A stretch of 64,000 bases of DNA from Neobacillus terrae (GCF_011393025.1 NZ_JAAOEO010000004.1:62001-126000), one strand, 5' to 3'. Shown: positions 10,906 to 20,515, counted from the first letter of the stretch. Made by a program: numbers and translations. Notes: a model not told the origin generated them from the letters alone.

Positions 10906-11892
10906 TTATTGCCCATCCTTTTTATCACCAGTCATTTTTCCGATGGAACCTCTCATATCGGTATCAGCAGATATATTTTTATAATTCATATAATCCATGA
11001 CGCCCATATTTCCAGATTTTAGCGCTTCCGCCATGGCAAGTGGCACCTCGGCTTCGGCTTCTACCACTTTTGCTCTCATTTCCTGGACTTTCGCCTTCAT
11101 TTCCTGCTCTGTTGCAACAGCCATAGCCCTGCGTTCTTCTGCCTTTGCCTGTGCTATCTTTTTATCTGCTTCGGCCTGCTCTGTCTGAAGTTCAGCTCCA
11201 ATATTTTTGCCGATATCCACATCCGCTATATCAATAGATAGGATTTCAAAGGCTGTTCCTGCGTCAAGCCCTTTTGACAAAACTGTTTGAGAAATCAAGT
11301 CTGGATTTTCAAGAACTTTACTATGGCTATCGGAGGAGCCAATAGTGGAAACCACCCCTTCACCAACACGTGCAACTACCGTTTCTTCACCTGCCCCGCC
11401 TACTAAACGCTCAATATTGGCGCGGACAGTTATTCTTGCTTTAGCCTTGACTTCAATTCCGTTCATTGCAACGCCAGCAATAAAAGGAGTTTCAATAACC
11501 TTCGGGTTTACACTCATTTGTACGGCCTCAAGAACATCCCTGCCTGCAAGGTCGATAGCTGCACAACGTTCAAACGATAATTCTATATTGGCTCGATGTG
11601 CAGCAATAAGTGCGTTGACAACCCTGTCTACGTTACCGCCTGCTAAATAGTGGCTTTCAAGCTGGTTTGTGGTTACATTCAGCCCCGCTTTATGAGCCTT
11701 AATGAGTGGATTAATAACACGGCTCGGCGTTACACGGCGAAGCCTCATTCCAATCAGAGTAAAAATGCTGATTCGCACTCCGGCAGCCAATGCTGAAATC
11801 CATAGCATGACAGGTACAAAAGACAAAAGAACCCCAAGCAGTATGATACCGACAATAATAATAGCAATTAAAAATACAGTTTCAGTACCCAT
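10906..11892 (-). CDS. floA: Flotillin-like protein FloA
   Basis: Scaffold of functional membrane microdomains. 328 residues: N-terminal membrane hairpin ([20 protein letters not shown] plus a second hydrophobic stretch), SPFH/PHB domain, then the coiled coil with EA repeats ([21 protein letters not shown] and after). Start ATG with GGGGG seven bases upstream. Lies 11 bases after nfeD, with which flotillins usually pair; both are behind the sigma-W type promoter at 12593. Confidence 0.95.
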   Translation of the reverse strand: MGTETVFLIAIIIVGIILLGVLLSFVPVMLWISALAAGVRISIFTLIGMRLRRVTPSRVINPLIKAHKAGLNVTTNQLESHYLAGGNVDRVVNALIAAHRANIELSFERCAAIDLAGRDVLEAVQMSVNPKVIETPFIAGVAMNGIEVKAKARITVRANIERLVGGAGEETVVARVGEGVVSTIGSSDSHSKVLENPDLISQTVLSKGLDAGTAFEILSIDIADVDIGKNIGAELQTEQAEADKKIAQAKAEERRAMAVATEQEMKAKVQEMRAKVVEAEAEVPLAMAEALKSGNMGVMDYMNYKNISADTDMRGSIGKMTGDKKDGQ

Positions 11893-11903
11893 TTAATTAC
11901 CCC

Positions 11904-12557
11904 CTATTTTTTGGAAAGCTTATCTTCTATTTCTCTAACCACAATCCTTGCACCCTCTACCTTTATCACTTTTATGGGACAGTCCTGGGGAATATAGCTG
12001 CCCTCAGTCACAACTGTGATTCTTTCTTTATTAAAAACACCCGTTCCTGAGGGTCTGAGAACGGTCAGGGCTCTTCCTTCCTGGCCCAGAAGTTCAGTCC
12101 GGTTAACGTTAGAAACGTATCCATCTTCCTTTCTTGCCGCATCCATTAGAACCATACGGTTAAAAAGAACCATTTTTCGGTGAAATACCTTTATTAATAA
12201 AATGAAAAGCACAATGGAAAAAAATAAAGCAATAATAATAGATATGGCCATTTGGAATGTGTTTTCTCCCGCCCAAAACAGGCTTCCTACTAATGCAGCT
12301 ATGCCGGCTGTTCCGGCAACTGCTCCAGGAAGAAAAAACTCTAGAAATATAAGAACAATTCCAGCGATAAACAATAAAAGTGTTCCTGTTCCGGCAAGGC
12401 CTGCGGCAAAATGCCCGTAAAAAAATAAAATAAGTGCTGCCATCCCTACTAAACCAGGCAATCCGATACGGGGAGAAAAAATCTCAAGTACCATAGCCAT
12501 CCCAGCAATAGTCAATAAAACCGTAATTGTTATGGGATCCGTTATCCAGCCAGCCAT
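11904..12557 (-). CDS. NfeD family membrane protein, short form without protease domain
   Basis: 217 residues: four to five membrane segments (residues about 10-140) followed by a soluble OB-fold (LLGQEGRALTVLRPSGTGVF ... GSYIPQDCPIKVIKVEGARIVV). The B. subtilis counterpart YqeZ is about twice as long, with an N-terminal ClpP-class serine protease domain. Here the ATG has a perfect AAGGAGG and the sigma-W type promoter is only some 35 bases upstream, so the short form is genuine rather than a truncation. Works with FloA in membrane-stress defence. Confidence 0.92.
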   Translation of the reverse strand: MAGWITDPITITVLLTIAGMAMVLEIFSPRIGLPGLVGMAALILFFYGHFAAGLAGTGTLLLFIAGIVLIFLEFFLPGAVAGTAGIAALVGSLFWAGENTFQMAISIIIALFFSIVLFILLIKVFHRKMVLFNRMVLMDAARKEDGYVSNVNRTELLGQEGRALTVLRPSGTGVFNKERITVVTEGSYIPQDCPIKVIKVEGARIVVREIEDKLSKK

Positions 12558-12592
12558 AAACCGGCCTCCTTCCTTATCCTGACAATAATATT

Positions 12593-12618
12593 TACGTAAA
12601 AAGGTTCGGAAAGTTTCG
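12593..12618 (-). promoter_or_regulatory. Sigma-W type promoter of nfeD-floA-yqfB
   Basis: Minus strand CGAAAC (12613-12618), 16-base spacer, CGTA (12593-12596); the sigma-W consensus is TGAAAC-N16-CGTA. In B. subtilis the yqeZ-yqfA-yqfB operon is a known sigma-W target (cell-envelope stress), so position and sequence agree. Confidence 0.8.
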
Positions 12619-12693
12619 CAAAAATTAAATTTATTTTTCCATTAAAGAGGAAACAAAGCAATAAATAAATTATTTAATAGTATGTAAAAAGTG

Positions 12694-12722
12694 AAAAACC
12701 GCAAGCATATGCTTGCGGCTTT
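12694..12722 (-). terminator. Terminator after yqeY
   Basis: Perfect palindrome CCGCAAGCAT/ATGCTTGCGG (12699-12718) followed by TTTTT on the minus strand; it separates rpsU-yqeY from the nfeD-floA promoter. Confidence 0.9.
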
Positions 12723-12736
12723 GTTGTTGTCGGTTT

Positions 12737-13180
12737 TTATGATAGGTGTTGTTGTACAAGTTTATTTACAAGTGATCCATCTGCTTTGCCTTTAACTTTA
12801 GGCATTATAGCAGCCATCACTTTCCCTATATCTGCTTTTGATTTTGCACCTGTTTCTTCAATCGTTTCTTTTACAATTCCTGAAACCTCTTTTTCAGAAA
12901 GCTGTTCTGGCATGTAAAGTTCTACAATTGCAATTTCAGTCTGCAATTTTTCAACCAGGTCAGGACGACCGGCTTTATCAAATTCGTTGAGGGAGTCTTT
13001 GCGTTGTTTCATTTCGCGAGAAAGGACAGTCAATTCCTCTTCTTCGGATAAATCTCTGCCAAGCTTGATCGCTTCATTCTGCATCGAGGTTTTAATCATC
13101 CGAATAACGGAGAGTTTGTCTTTGTCTTTGTTTTTCATCGCTTGCTTCATTTCATTATTTAAACGCTCGAGAAGACTCAA
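12737..13180 (-). CDS. yqeY: GatB/YqeY domain protein
   Basis: 147 residues of the YqeY family, homologous to the C-terminal helical domain of GatB (tRNA-dependent amidotransferase subunit B), proposed to bind tRNA. Visible features: helical N-terminal half ([25 protein letters not shown]) and the tail [27 protein letters not shown] start with GAGAGGGTG upstream. Follows rpsU by 16 bases. Confidence 0.93.
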   Translation of the reverse strand: MSLLERLNNEMKQAMKNKDKDKLSVIRMIKTSMQNEAIKLGRDLSEEEELTVLSREMKQRKDSLNEFDKAGRPDLVEKLQTEIAIVELYMPEQLSEKEVSGIVKETIEETGAKSKADIGKVMAAIMPKVKGKADGSLVNKLVQQHLS

Positions 13181-13196
13181 TTAATTACACCCTCTC

Positions 13197-13370
13197 TTAG
13201 AACTTACGTTTTCTGGCTGCTTCTGACTTCTTTTTACGTTTTACACTAGGCTTTTCGTAGAATTCGCGCTTTCTAGCTTCTTGCAAAGTACCAGTTTTAG
13301 AAACTGTACGTTTGAAGCGACGAAGAGCATCTTCAAGCGATTCGTTTTTACGAACGACGGTTTTAGACAT
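13197..13370 (-). CDS. rpsU: 30S ribosomal protein S21
   Basis: 57 residues starting [20 protein letters not shown], with a Lys/Arg-rich tail ([12 protein letters not shown]). GGAGGGAAAGAGA precedes the ATG. First gene of the rpsU-yqeY transcript; the longer upstream open frame has no support. Confidence 0.97.
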   Translation of the reverse strand: MSKTVVRKNESLEDALRRFKRTVSKTGTLQEARKREFYEKPSVKRKKKSEAARKRKF

Positions 13371-13435
13371 TCTCTTTCCCTCCCTCCGAACACAACACAC
13401 TCACATCAGAGACATGGTTTTCCATGTACTTTGCA

Positions 13436-13464
13436 ATTATAATATAACCGCGTGGCAAGGTCAA
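13436..13464 (-). promoter_or_regulatory. Sigma-A promoter of rpsU-yqeY
   Basis: TTGACC (13459-13464), 17-base spacer, TATAAT (13436-13441) on the minus strand, about 65 bases before the rpsU ATG. Confidence 0.85.
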
Positions 13465-13592
13465 CTGAAAAAGCATAATAGATGCCTCTTTATACATATT
13501 TTTTTAACAACTATATTTAGTACTTAATTTTTTTAATGGCATGTCCCGGCTTGTCCTGAAATAAGCTTTAAACAGGGAGGGGCTGGACATTT

Positions 13593-14510
13593 ATGCTTTA
13601 TCTTTTATTATTCATTTTATGTATCGGTTTATTTATATTTGGAATGACCATTGTCAGGATTGGCATGTTCAATTTATCTGCAGATAAACTAAAGACTTGG
13701 CTGAGGAAACTTACCAGCACGCCATTAAAGGGCATGTTAACAGGTACCTTTATTACAGCTCTTGTCCAAAGCAGTTCGACTGTCATGGTACTCACCATTG
13801 GTTTAATCTCTGCAAAGATTATGACCTTTCCGCAGTCAATTGGGATTATTCTCGGAACCAATATTGGAACAACATTTAAAACGGAACTAATTACTTTTAA
13901 TCTTGATCACGCGCTAATTCCACTTGCAGTCACAGGTGCCGTTTTAATTTTATTGAAAAATAGAACCGCTAGAAGTATAGGAATGCTGATATTTGGAATT
14001 GCCTCCGTATTCACAGCCATGAAGGGGTTTGAGTCATTATCCGGGCCATTAACGAATGTCCCTTTTATCCATAAAAGTCTGTTGTCCTTAAATGGCAGCA
14101 TTTTTTTCAGTGTCGCCGCCGGGGCGATTTTAACCTCCATTATTCAATCAAGTACAGCAATGACGGGAATTGCTATGGGCTTTTTAACGGGAGGAATTCT
14201 GAATTTGGAAGCAGGAATAGCTGTTATGCTCGGTGCAAATATAGGAACTTGCATTACAGCCCTGGCCGCAGCAATTGGAAGCGGAGAAGAAGCAAAACTG
14301 GCTGCTTTTGCACACGTCTGGCTGAATGTATTTGGTGTTCTAGCTTTCATCCCTCTGATCACTTGGCTTGCCAATATCGCTCCTGCGCTCGCATCCAGTA
14401 AGGATGTTCAGCTGGCTCATATAAGTGTTATCTTTAATGTAGCAACTTCAATAATCATGCTTCCTTTTGCAAATAAGTTTGGATACTTTATCATGAGGCT
14501 TCATAAATAA
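13593..14510 (+). CDS. yqeW: Na/Pi cotransporter family protein
   Basis: 305-residue membrane protein of the NptA/PhoU-associated Na+/phosphate symporter family. Two inverted repeats each carry the QSS signature: TALVQSSSTVMVLTIGLI near residue 56 and TSIIQSSTAMTGIAMGFL near 185, each followed by LGxNIGT(T/C). Eight or so membrane helices. No PhoU tail. Preceded by GGGAGGGG; same position as in B. subtilis, transcribed away from rpsU. Confidence 0.92.
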   Translation: MLYLLLFILCIGLFIFGMTIVRIGMFNLSADKLKTWLRKLTSTPLKGMLTGTFITALVQSSSTVMVLTIGLISAKIMTFPQSIGIILGTNIGTTFKTELITFNLDHALIPLAVTGAVLILLKNRTARSIGMLIFGIASVFTAMKGFESLSGPLTNVPFIHKSLLSLNGSIFFSVAAGAILTSIIQSSTAMTGIAMGFLTGGILNLEAGIAVMLGANIGTCITALAAAIGSGEEAKLAAFAHVWLNVFGVLAFIPLITWLANIAPALASSKDVQLAHISVIFNVATSIIMLPFANKFGYFIMRLHK

Positions 14511-14513
14511 GAA

Positions 14514-14735
14514 ACTGAATAGACGACATGCAGCTTTGCGACGAGATGAACATTAGCTACCTTTGAATCAGCTATGGCGCAGGAGCACTTCCAAAGTCCG
14601 ATGTTGACTTATCGTAGGGAGAACATTAGCTGCACCAAGTATCACCTACGGTCATACTTGATGCAAGATACTCAAAGTTGCTTTTCAAGGTTGAAAACTC
14701 GCTGGGAGCTGGAGCTGGACAATTATAAAGACGGC
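14514..14735 (+). repeat. Dispersed structured repeat, copy A
   Basis: Shares long blocks with 31561-31845: GACGACATGCAGCTTTGCGA, TGGCGCAGGAGCACTT, GATGTTGACTTATCGTAGGG, AGCTGCACCAAGTATCACCT, GATGCAAGATACTCAA, and the end GAAAACTCGCTGGG...GCTGGAGCTGGACAATT. It lacks the GAAAAGCGCAAGCGCC left end seen in copy B. Located directly after the yqeW stop, between convergent genes. Internal complements (AAGTATCA / GATACT and TACTTGATGCAAG) suggest folded RNA or DNA. Confidence 0.85.
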
Positions 14736-14736
14736 C

Positions 14737-14762
14737 GATACGCCGTCTTTTTTGAATATCTA
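14737..14762 (+). terminator. Terminator between convergent yqeW and deoC
   Basis: AAAGACGGC-CGATAC-GCCGTCTTTTTT; T-run on the plus strand and A-run on the other side, so it may act in both directions. Confidence 0.85.
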
Positions 14763-14771
14763 TTGCTAACA

Positions 14772-15443
14772 TCAGTAGTCCGTATCCCCCTGCATTCCTT
14801 TGACGATTGCAACACCGGCACTTGCCCCAATCCTCGTTGCACCTGCTTCAATCATTTTTTCTGTATCCTCAGTGTTTCTCACTCCCCCTGAAGCTTTAAC
14901 GCCAATATTGGGACCTACAGTTTTTCTCATTAAAGCTATATCTTCTATGGTAGCCCCACCTGTCGAAAAACCAGTGGATGTTTTGACATAGTCGGCCCCT
15001 GCTTTAACAGCTAGCTGGCAAGCTTTGACCTTTTCTTCTTCATTAAGCAGAGATGTTTCAATTATAACCTTCGATAATGCCCTTCCTCTCGCCGCATCTA
15101 CAACAGCGCGTATATCTTTTTCAACCAATTCATCATTTCCATCCTTAAGGGCACCGATATTTATTACCATGTCTACCTCTTGAGCTCCCTTTTCAATGGC
15201 ATCCCTAGCTTCAAATTCCTTCGTCTCTGTGGTTGTCGCTCCTAAAGGGAAGCCAATAACAGTGCACACCTTTACGTTGCTGTTCTGGAGCAGTTTATAA
15301 GCGGCTGCAACCCATGTGGGATTTACACATACAGACGCAAACTGATACTCTCTGGCTTCCTCACAAAGCTTTTCAATCTGGTTTTTAGTTGCATCGGCTT
15401 TCAAAAGTGTATGGTCAATCATTCCGGCGATATTATTGTTCAT
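14772..15443 (-). CDS. deoC: Deoxyribose-phosphate aldolase
   Basis: Cleaves 2-deoxyribose 5-phosphate to glyceraldehyde 3-phosphate and acetaldehyde in deoxynucleoside catabolism. 223 residues; TIM-barrel class I aldolase with KVIIETSLL, the Schiff-base lysine in [10 protein letters not shown] (near 150-160) and [16 protein letters not shown] precedes ATG. It stands alone here, without the pyn/nup genes that accompany deoC elsewhere in bacilli. Confidence 0.96.
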   Translation of the reverse strand: MNNNIAGMIDHTLLKADATKNQIEKLCEEAREYQFASVCVNPTWVAAAYKLLQNSNVKVCTVIGFPLGATTTETKEFEARDAIEKGAQEVDMVINIGALKDGNDELVEKDIRAVVDAARGRALSKVIIETSLLNEEEKVKACQLAVKAGADYVKTSTGFSTGGATIEDIALMRKTVGPNIGVKASGGVRNTEDTEKMIEAGATRIGASAGVAIVKGMQGDTDY

Positions 15444-15492
15444 TTGTCATCCTCCTTGGCGATATAGTTTTTCTTATTTACTATACCCAAAA

Positions 15493-15696
15493 CTAAACGG
15501 CAGAAATATAAACTTTTTGTTCTCTTTTAATGACCTTGTTAACTGTGTCCTGATGAGTTTTTTGGAGGTACGCAACGTCTGTTAAAAGAGATGAAAGGCT
15601 AAAGTCACCACTTCCTGTGGCAATGCCGTTCTGACCCACTTCCTTTTGGGTCTCCTTTTCCTCGGATGAAATGCCAGCCTCCTCGCTGTTGCCTCC
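15493..15696 (-). other. Protein-like open frame without a good start codon
   Basis: A 67-codon open frame between two stops upstream of deoC. It reads like a protein (GNSEEAGISSEEKETQKEV, later SLSSLLTDVAYLQKTHQDTV and REQKVYISAV), but has no ATG; the only usable start is GTG at 15639, with weak AAAAGGA directly before it. I do not recognise it. Could be a small gene, a gene remnant, or part of a dispersed repeat. The rest of 15444-15981 holds the deoC promoter region and the tandem repeat below. Confidence 0.25.
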
Positions 15697-15736
15697 CTAT
15701 GGATTCTTGTGATCCTGTTTTTTCGCAAGAAATCAT

Positions 15737-15900
15737 TCAGACTCGCTTACAAGTTTTTTTACCTTCCCCTGTCAAAATAACTCCCCGCATCCAGGCTCGC
15801 TTATAAGGTTTTTACCTTCCCCTGTCAAAATAACTCCCCGCATCCAGGCTCGCTTATAAGGTTTTTACCTTCCCCTGTCAGAATAAGAGCTGCATTCAGA
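15737..15900. repeat. Tandem repeat, 53-bp unit, three copies plus a degenerate fourth
   Basis: Units start at about 15738, 15791 and 15844. The last two are almost identical (CCAGGCTCGCTTATAAGGTT, then TTTACCTTCCCCTGTC and TAACTCCCCGCAT); the first reads CAGACTCGCTTACAAG. A fourth, decayed start (ATTCAGACTTGCTTGTGA) follows near 15895. Lies just downstream of the mtaB terminator. Confidence 0.9.
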
Positions 15901-15942
15901 CTTGCTTGTGACTTTTCACTGTCCGAAGAGAACCTGCCTATA

Positions 15943-15974
15943 AAACAAAAATACCGCTCCCCAAAAGGAACGGC
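15943..15974 (-). terminator. Terminator after mtaB
   Basis: GCCGTTCC-TTTTGG-GGAGCGGT followed by ATTTTTGTTTT on the minus strand, eight bases beyond the mtaB stop. Confidence 0.8.
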
Positions 15975-15981
15975 ATGTTCT

Positions 15982-17334
15982 TTAAATAACAGCTTCTGCT
16001 TTTTCAAATGAGTCATCCATAACACGGACAAATTGCCCTTTGTTATATGGATAACCCGCTTTGGTGATTTTAACTTTAACAATTTGGCCGACCATTTCCT
16101 CTGTAGCAGGAAAAACAACCTTCAGATAGTTGTCAGTGTAACCAACATACAACCCTGAATTGGCCTCTTCTTTATATTCCTCTTCCGGAATTACTTCAAG
16201 TACTTCATTTTCAAAATGTGAAGCATATTCCTTGGCAAGCTGATCGGAGAGTGAAATGAGGCGGTGTACCCTCTCGTTTTTCACTTCTTCATCTACTTGG
16301 TCGTCCATTCTTGCTGCTGGAGTTCCGGTTCGCTTGGAATAAGGGAAAACGTGAAGTTCCGAGAATTTATGTTCTTTTATAAAATTATATGTTTCCATAA
16401 ATTCTTCTTCTGTTTCACCAGGGAATCCAACGATAACATCAGAAGTAACGGCAAGACCAGGAAGAGCTTCCTTCAAGCGCTCCAGTCTTTCTCCGAAAAA
16501 CTCCATTGTATATTTGCGGCGCATTCTCTTTAAAACAGTATTAGAACCGGATTGAATTGGTATATGCAGGTGGCGGACAATGATTTTCGAATCATTAATC
16601 ACTTCAATGACTTCGTCTGTAATTTGGCTGGCTTCAATTGAAGAAATTCGAAGGCGTTTAAGGCCTTTAACTTCTGCTTCTAGCTCTTTAAGGAGCTTAG
16701 CCAGATTGTAATCCTTCATGTCTTCGCCATAACCGCCTGTATGAATACCAGTCAGGACAATCTCTTTATAGCCGGCATCAACCAGCTGTTGCGCCTGGCG
16801 GATAACCTCTTGTGGATCACGGGATCTCATTAAGCCGCGCGCCCATGGGATTATGCAGAAAGTACAGAAATTATTACAGCCTTCCTGAATTTTCAAAGAG
16901 GCACGGGTACGGTCTGTAAAAGCTGGCACATCCAATTCTTCATAGACACGGTTTTTCATAATATTACGCACGCCATTGATTGGCTGGCGTTCCTGCTTAT
17001 ATTGCTCAATATATCCCAGCATTTTTACACGGTCCTGTGTACCGACGACAATGTCTACACCAGGTATAGCCATTATTTCTGCAGGAGAGGTTTGAGCATA
17101 GCAGCCAGTTACACAAATAACGGCATCAGGGTTTTTTCTTACTGCTCTCCTGATAACCTGACGGCTTTTTTTATCACCTGTATTAGTAACAGTACATGTG
17201 TTGATTATATATACATCAGAGGATGATTCGAAATCTACCCTCTCGTAACCTTCTTGCTTAAACAATTGCCAGATGGCTTCAGTTTCATAGTGGTTCACCT
17301 TGCATCCGAGAGTATGAAACGCAACTGTTGGCAT
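15982..17334 (-). CDS. mtaB: tRNA t6A37 methylthiotransferase MtaB
   Basis: Radical SAM enzyme converting t6A37 to ms2t6A37 in ANN-decoding tRNAs. 450 residues: N-terminal UPF0004 domain with HTLGCKVNHYETEAI and CTVT / CVTGCYAQ cysteines, radical-SAM cluster CNNFCTFCIIPWARG near residue 150, C-terminal TRAM domain. Ends in the order prmA, rsmE, mtaB as in B. subtilis; six bases from rsmE. Confidence 0.96.
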   Translation of the reverse strand: MPTVAFHTLGCKVNHYETEAIWQLFKQEGYERVDFESSSDVYIINTCTVTNTGDKKSRQVIRRAVRKNPDAVICVTGCYAQTSPAEIMAIPGVDIVVGTQDRVKMLGYIEQYKQERQPINGVRNIMKNRVYEELDVPAFTDRTRASLKIQEGCNNFCTFCIIPWARGLMRSRDPQEVIRQAQQLVDAGYKEIVLTGIHTGGYGEDMKDYNLAKLLKELEAEVKGLKRLRISSIEASQITDEVIEVINDSKIIVRHLHIPIQSGSNTVLKRMRRKYTMEFFGERLERLKEALPGLAVTSDVIVGFPGETEEEFMETYNFIKEHKFSELHVFPYSKRTGTPAARMDDQVDEEVKNERVHRLISLSDQLAKEYASHFENEVLEVIPEEEYKEEANSGLYVGYTDNYLKVVFPATEEMVGQIVKVKITKAGYPYNKGQFVRVMDDSFEKAEAVI

Positions 17335-17340
17335 GTAAAC

Positions 17341-18090
17341 TCACCCCATTAATTCAAAATGATAGGAAATTGCTCCAAGCGTATATAGCGGGGCAGTTTC
17401 CGTACGAAGGATCCTGGGACCCAATCCGCATGTTTGAAAACCATATTCTTTTAGCATCAAAATTTCCTGGTCCGTTAAGCCGCCTTCAGGGCCAAAAACG
17501 ATCATAAGAGATTCGCCTTTTTTCATACTGGAAAGACTGGAAGAGAATACAGAAACTTCGCCGTTTCTGCTTTCATCCTCAAATGCAGCCAATTTAAGAT
17601 CATAGGCTTTGCTTTTTTGAAGCATCTCTTTGAAGCTTAATGGATAAAGAACCTCAGGAATATGATTTCGATGAGACTGTTCTGCGGCTTCCTTTGCAAT
17701 TTTTTGCCAGCGTTCAACTTTTTTTGCCGCCTTCTTCTCTTCCCATTTTACAACGGAGCGGACAGCAGCAAAAGGGACAAATTCATAAGCTCCCAGTTCT
17801 GTTCCTTTTTGGATAATCCACTCCAGCTTGTCCCCTTTAGGCAGACCGCTAACAATTGTAACATTTACAGGAAGTTCGGATGTTTCATCAATCCATTGTA
17901 CTACGTTTGCTGCTACTTGTTCATCGGTAATTTCTGCAATCTCGCAAACAGCACTTTTCCCGTTTGGATCAACACAAATAATTTTATCTCCTGGCCCCAT
18001 CCTCATCACTTTCAGAATATGATGCCGGTCCTCGTCACCAAGGACAAACCGCTGATTGCTAACCGATTGTTTTACAAAGTATCGCTGCAT
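17341..18090 (-). CDS. rsmE: 16S rRNA m3U1498 methyltransferase RsmE
   Basis: SPOUT-class enzyme methylating U1498 of 16S rRNA. 249 residues from ATG 18090 (MQRYFVKQ), preferred over GTG at 18099 because of the GTGGGG site eight bases upstream and family alignment. Knot motifs VFGPEGGLTDQEI and CGLGPRILRTETAPLY are visible at the C terminus; N-terminal PUA-like domain. Confidence 0.95.
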   Translation of the reverse strand: MQRYFVKQSVSNQRFVLGDEDRHHILKVMRMGPGDKIICVDPNGKSAVCEIAEITDEQVAANVVQWIDETSELPVNVTIVSGLPKGDKLEWIIQKGTELGAYEFVPFAAVRSVVKWEEKKAAKKVERWQKIAKEAAEQSHRNHIPEVLYPLSFKEMLQKSKAYDLKLAAFEDESRNGEVSVFSSSLSSMKKGESLMIVFGPEGGLTDQEILMLKEYGFQTCGLGPRILRTETAPLYTLGAISYHFELMG

Positions 18091-18189
18091 ACGCTGCACC
18101 CCACTTCAATCTAAAAACCTAAAGTAAATTTATTTTACTAAAAAATAGAAATAAAAGCCAAACCATGAAAACACAAGTCCAAAACAGAA

Positions 18190-18216
18190 ACAAAGAGGGG
18201 TAATACACTACCCCTC
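18190..18216 (-). terminator. Terminator after prmA (end of the heat-shock operon)
   Basis: GAGGGGTA-GTGTAT-TACCCCTC then TTTGTTTCTGTTTT on the minus strand. Confidence 0.85.
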
Positions 18217-18225
18217 ACAGCAACC

Positions 18226-19167
18226 TTATTTTCTTCTTGCAATAAGAGCTACCCAGTCTTCCATTAAAATCGTTTCTGTAATCTCAAATCCTGATTCTAC
18301 CAGAGCATCTTTTACTTGATCCTTTTTCTGGTTAATGATTCCCGAAGCAATGAAGTAACCATTTTGTTTTACAACCTTGGCTACATCATCAGTAAAACGC
18401 AGGATAACCTCGGCAAGAATGTTTGCTACTACTACATCTGCAGAATCCCCTATAACTCCATCGAGCAGGTTATTCTGTGAAACGGAAGCAACCTGATGAA
18501 CCTTATTAAGCTTCAAATTCAGTCTTGCACTCGTAACTGCAACTTCATCAAGGTCAAATGCGCGGACTTCTTTTGCGCCGAGCATAGCAGCTGCAATACT
18601 CAAAACGCCAGAGCCAGTTCCTACATCAATTACATAATCACCCATATTCACCGTTCTTTCAAGTGCCTGGATGCACATTACTGTTGTAGGATGGGTTCCT
18701 GTTCCAAAAGCCATTCCGGGATCCAGCTCGATAATCAATTCGTCACTGTTTACCGGGCTGTATTCCTCCCATGTAGGAACAATCGTGAATTTCTCAGATA
18801 TTTTTACCGGGTGGTAATATTTCTTCCAGGCTGTAGCCCATTCCTCTTCATTGACTTCGCTTATTGTTACTTTATTTAAACCTATATCTATATTGTGAAT
18901 GATTAGATTATTAATCGAATCTTTTATCTCTTCAACTGTTTCCCCAAGAAAGCTATTAACTGGCAAATAAGCCTTCACGATAACGCCTTCTTCAGGATAA
19001 TCGTTTGGATCGAGTTGGTAGATTTCGCCGAATTGATCTTCCCGCTCCTTAATAAGTTCAAATGGATCTTCAATAACGACTCCACTTGCGCCAGCATCAT
19101 GCAAAATATGAGAAATCGGCTCAACCGCTTCATTTGTGGTATGAATACTAAATTCGGACCATTTCAT
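18226..19167 (-). CDS. prmA: Ribosomal protein L11 methyltransferase
   Basis: SAM-dependent trimethylation of ribosomal protein L11. 313 residues starting [17 protein letters not shown]; the start follows GGAG by nine bases and matches the family. SAM motif [17 protein letters not shown] near residue 175; [11 protein letters not shown] just before. Last gene of the dnaK operon, 21 bases after dnaJ. Confidence 0.96.
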   Translation of the reverse strand: MKWSEFSIHTTNEAVEPISHILHDAGASGVVIEDPFELIKEREDQFGEIYQLDPNDYPEEGVIVKAYLPVNSFLGETVEEIKDSINNLIIHNIDIGLNKVTISEVNEEEWATAWKKYYHPVKISEKFTIVPTWEEYSPVNSDELIIELDPGMAFGTGTHPTTVMCIQALERTVNMGDYVIDVGTGSGVLSIAAAMLGAKEVRAFDLDEVAVTSARLNLKLNKVHQVASVSQNNLLDGVIGDSADVVVANILAEVILRFTDDVAKVVKQNGYFIASGIINQKKDQVKDALVESGFEITETILMEDWVALIARRK

Positions 19168-19188
19168 CTCTGCCAACTCCAATCCTTA

Positions 19189-20325
19189 TCAATCAACTTT
19201 AAATGCTCTTTTCACCTTTGAAAAAAAACTTTTCTCATGGTCCCCTAGTGGTACAGTACCGCTAATCTCTGCAAATTCCTTTAAGAGCTGCTTTTGTTTA
19301 TCGGACAATTTAGTAGGTGTTAAAACCCTTACTTTTACATGCTGATCGCCTGTTCCGTAGCCGCGTACATTCGGAATTCCTTTCCCAGCCAAACGGAAAA
19401 TTTTTCCTGTTTGGGTACCTGCAGGAATCTTGAGCTTAACCTTTCCATGCAACGTTGGAACTTCAATCTCATCACCAAGCGACGCCTGAACAAAGGTAAT
19501 AGGCATTTCACATGCAATGTCATCGCCGTGTCTTTCAAAAAACTCGTGGTGTTTTACATGGAACACAATATAAAGGTCTCCTGCCGGGCCACCGTTTATA
19601 CCCGGTTCACCCTGGCCAGTCATCCTTAGCTGCTGACCGTCATCAATTCCAGCCGGAACTTTGACGCGTACAGTTCTCCGTTTTCTTACTTTACCTGCGC
19701 CTCCGCAAGTGGAGCATTTATGTTTTATCTCTTTGCCTGTACCATTACAATGGTGGCAGACTCTGCGATTAACAATCCGTCCAAATGGAGTATTTTGTTC
19801 AATATTCAGCTGGCCTGTACCATGGCAATGCTGACATGTTTCCGGCTTAGTTCCAGGCTTTGCTCCAGTACCGCCGCACGTCTCGCAATTCTCTTCGCGA
19901 GGTATTTCAATATCAGTCTCTTTTCCAAAGGCAGCCTCTTCAAAGGAAATAGTCATATCATATTGAAGGTCTGCTCCCTGTCTTGGAGCATTCGGATCGC
20001 GGCGTCTGCCTCCGCCCCCACCGCCAAAGAAGGTATTGAAAATATCTTCAAAACCTCCGAAACCGCCAAAATCTCCGCCACCGCCGAAACCGCCAAATCC
20101 CTGGTTCGGATCTGTATGTCCAAATTGGTCATAGTGAGCGCGGCTTTGGTCATCACTTAATGTTTCGTAGGCCTCTTTTACTTCTTTAAATTTCTCGGCT
20201 GCATCCGGCTCTTTATTAATGTCTGGATGGTATTTCTTTGAAAGCTTGCGATATGCTTTCTTGATTTCATCCTTAGAAGCACTCTTTTCTATTCCCAGCA
20301 CTTCATAGTAATCCCTCTTACTCAT
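19189..20325 (-). CDS. dnaJ: Co-chaperone DnaJ
   Basis: Stimulates DnaK ATPase and delivers unfolded substrates. 378 residues from ATG 20325 ([12 protein letters not shown]) after GGGAGTGG. J domain with [10 protein letters not shown], a G/F-rich linker (residues about 70-100), and four zinc motifs: [32 protein letters not shown]. Type I DnaJ. Has its own promoter in the dnaK-dnaJ gap. Confidence 0.97.
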   Translation of the reverse strand: MSKRDYYEVLGIEKSASKDEIKKAYRKLSKKYHPDINKEPDAAEKFKEVKEAYETLSDDQSRAHYDQFGHTDPNQGFGGFGGGGDFGGFGGFEDIFNTFFGGGGGGRRRDPNAPRQGADLQYDMTISFEEAAFGKETDIEIPREENCETCGGTGAKPGTKPETCQHCHGTGQLNIEQNTPFGRIVNRRVCHHCNGTGKEIKHKCSTCGGAGKVRKRRTVRVKVPAGIDDGQQLRMTGQGEPGINGGPAGDLYIVFHVKHHEFFERHGDDIACEMPITFVQASLGDEIEVPTLHGKVKLKIPAGTQTGKIFRLAGKGIPNVRGYGTGDQHVKVRVLTPTKLSDKQKQLLKEFAEISGTVPLGDHEKSFFSKVKRAFKVD

Positions 20326-20357
20326 GATTACCACTCCCAAATCTTCACATAAAGATT

Positions 20358-20387
20358 ATTGTAACACTGTACGCATAAATAAGGCAA
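20358..20387 (-). promoter_or_regulatory. Internal sigma-A promoter of dnaJ
   Basis: TTGCCT (20382-20387), 18-base spacer, TACAAT (20358-20363) on the minus strand, after the dnaK terminator. An internal promoter before dnaJ is known in B. subtilis. Confidence 0.65.
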
Positions 20388-20480
20388 CAAAAGAACAAAG
20401 GAATTTTCTTGTCTAACCTATTGACTGCCCTTTGCTGCGATCATTCTTTTTAAATACTTACACTGCCCCTATATCATAGA

Positions 20481-20515
20481 AAAAGTCAAAGTCATTAGTG
20501 CTGACTTTGACTTTT
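20481..20515 (-). terminator. Terminator/attenuating hairpin after dnaK
   Basis: AAAAGTCAAAGTCA and its inverted copy TGACTTTGACTTTT around a 7-base loop, 14 perfect pairs and a T-run. It would lower read-through from dnaK into dnaJ-prmA. Confidence 0.85.

Noticed and set aside
11904..12557. Truncated yqeZ pseudogene
   Set aside because: A full ribosome site and promoter stand directly before the short frame, with no upstream protease remnant.
15737..15900. CRISPR array
   Set aside because: Tandem identical units of 53 bp without spacers.
15825..16118. 97-residue minus-strand frame ending in the 53-bp repeats
   Set aside because: Its first half is the mtaB C-terminal region in the wrong frame and the rest is repeat DNA.
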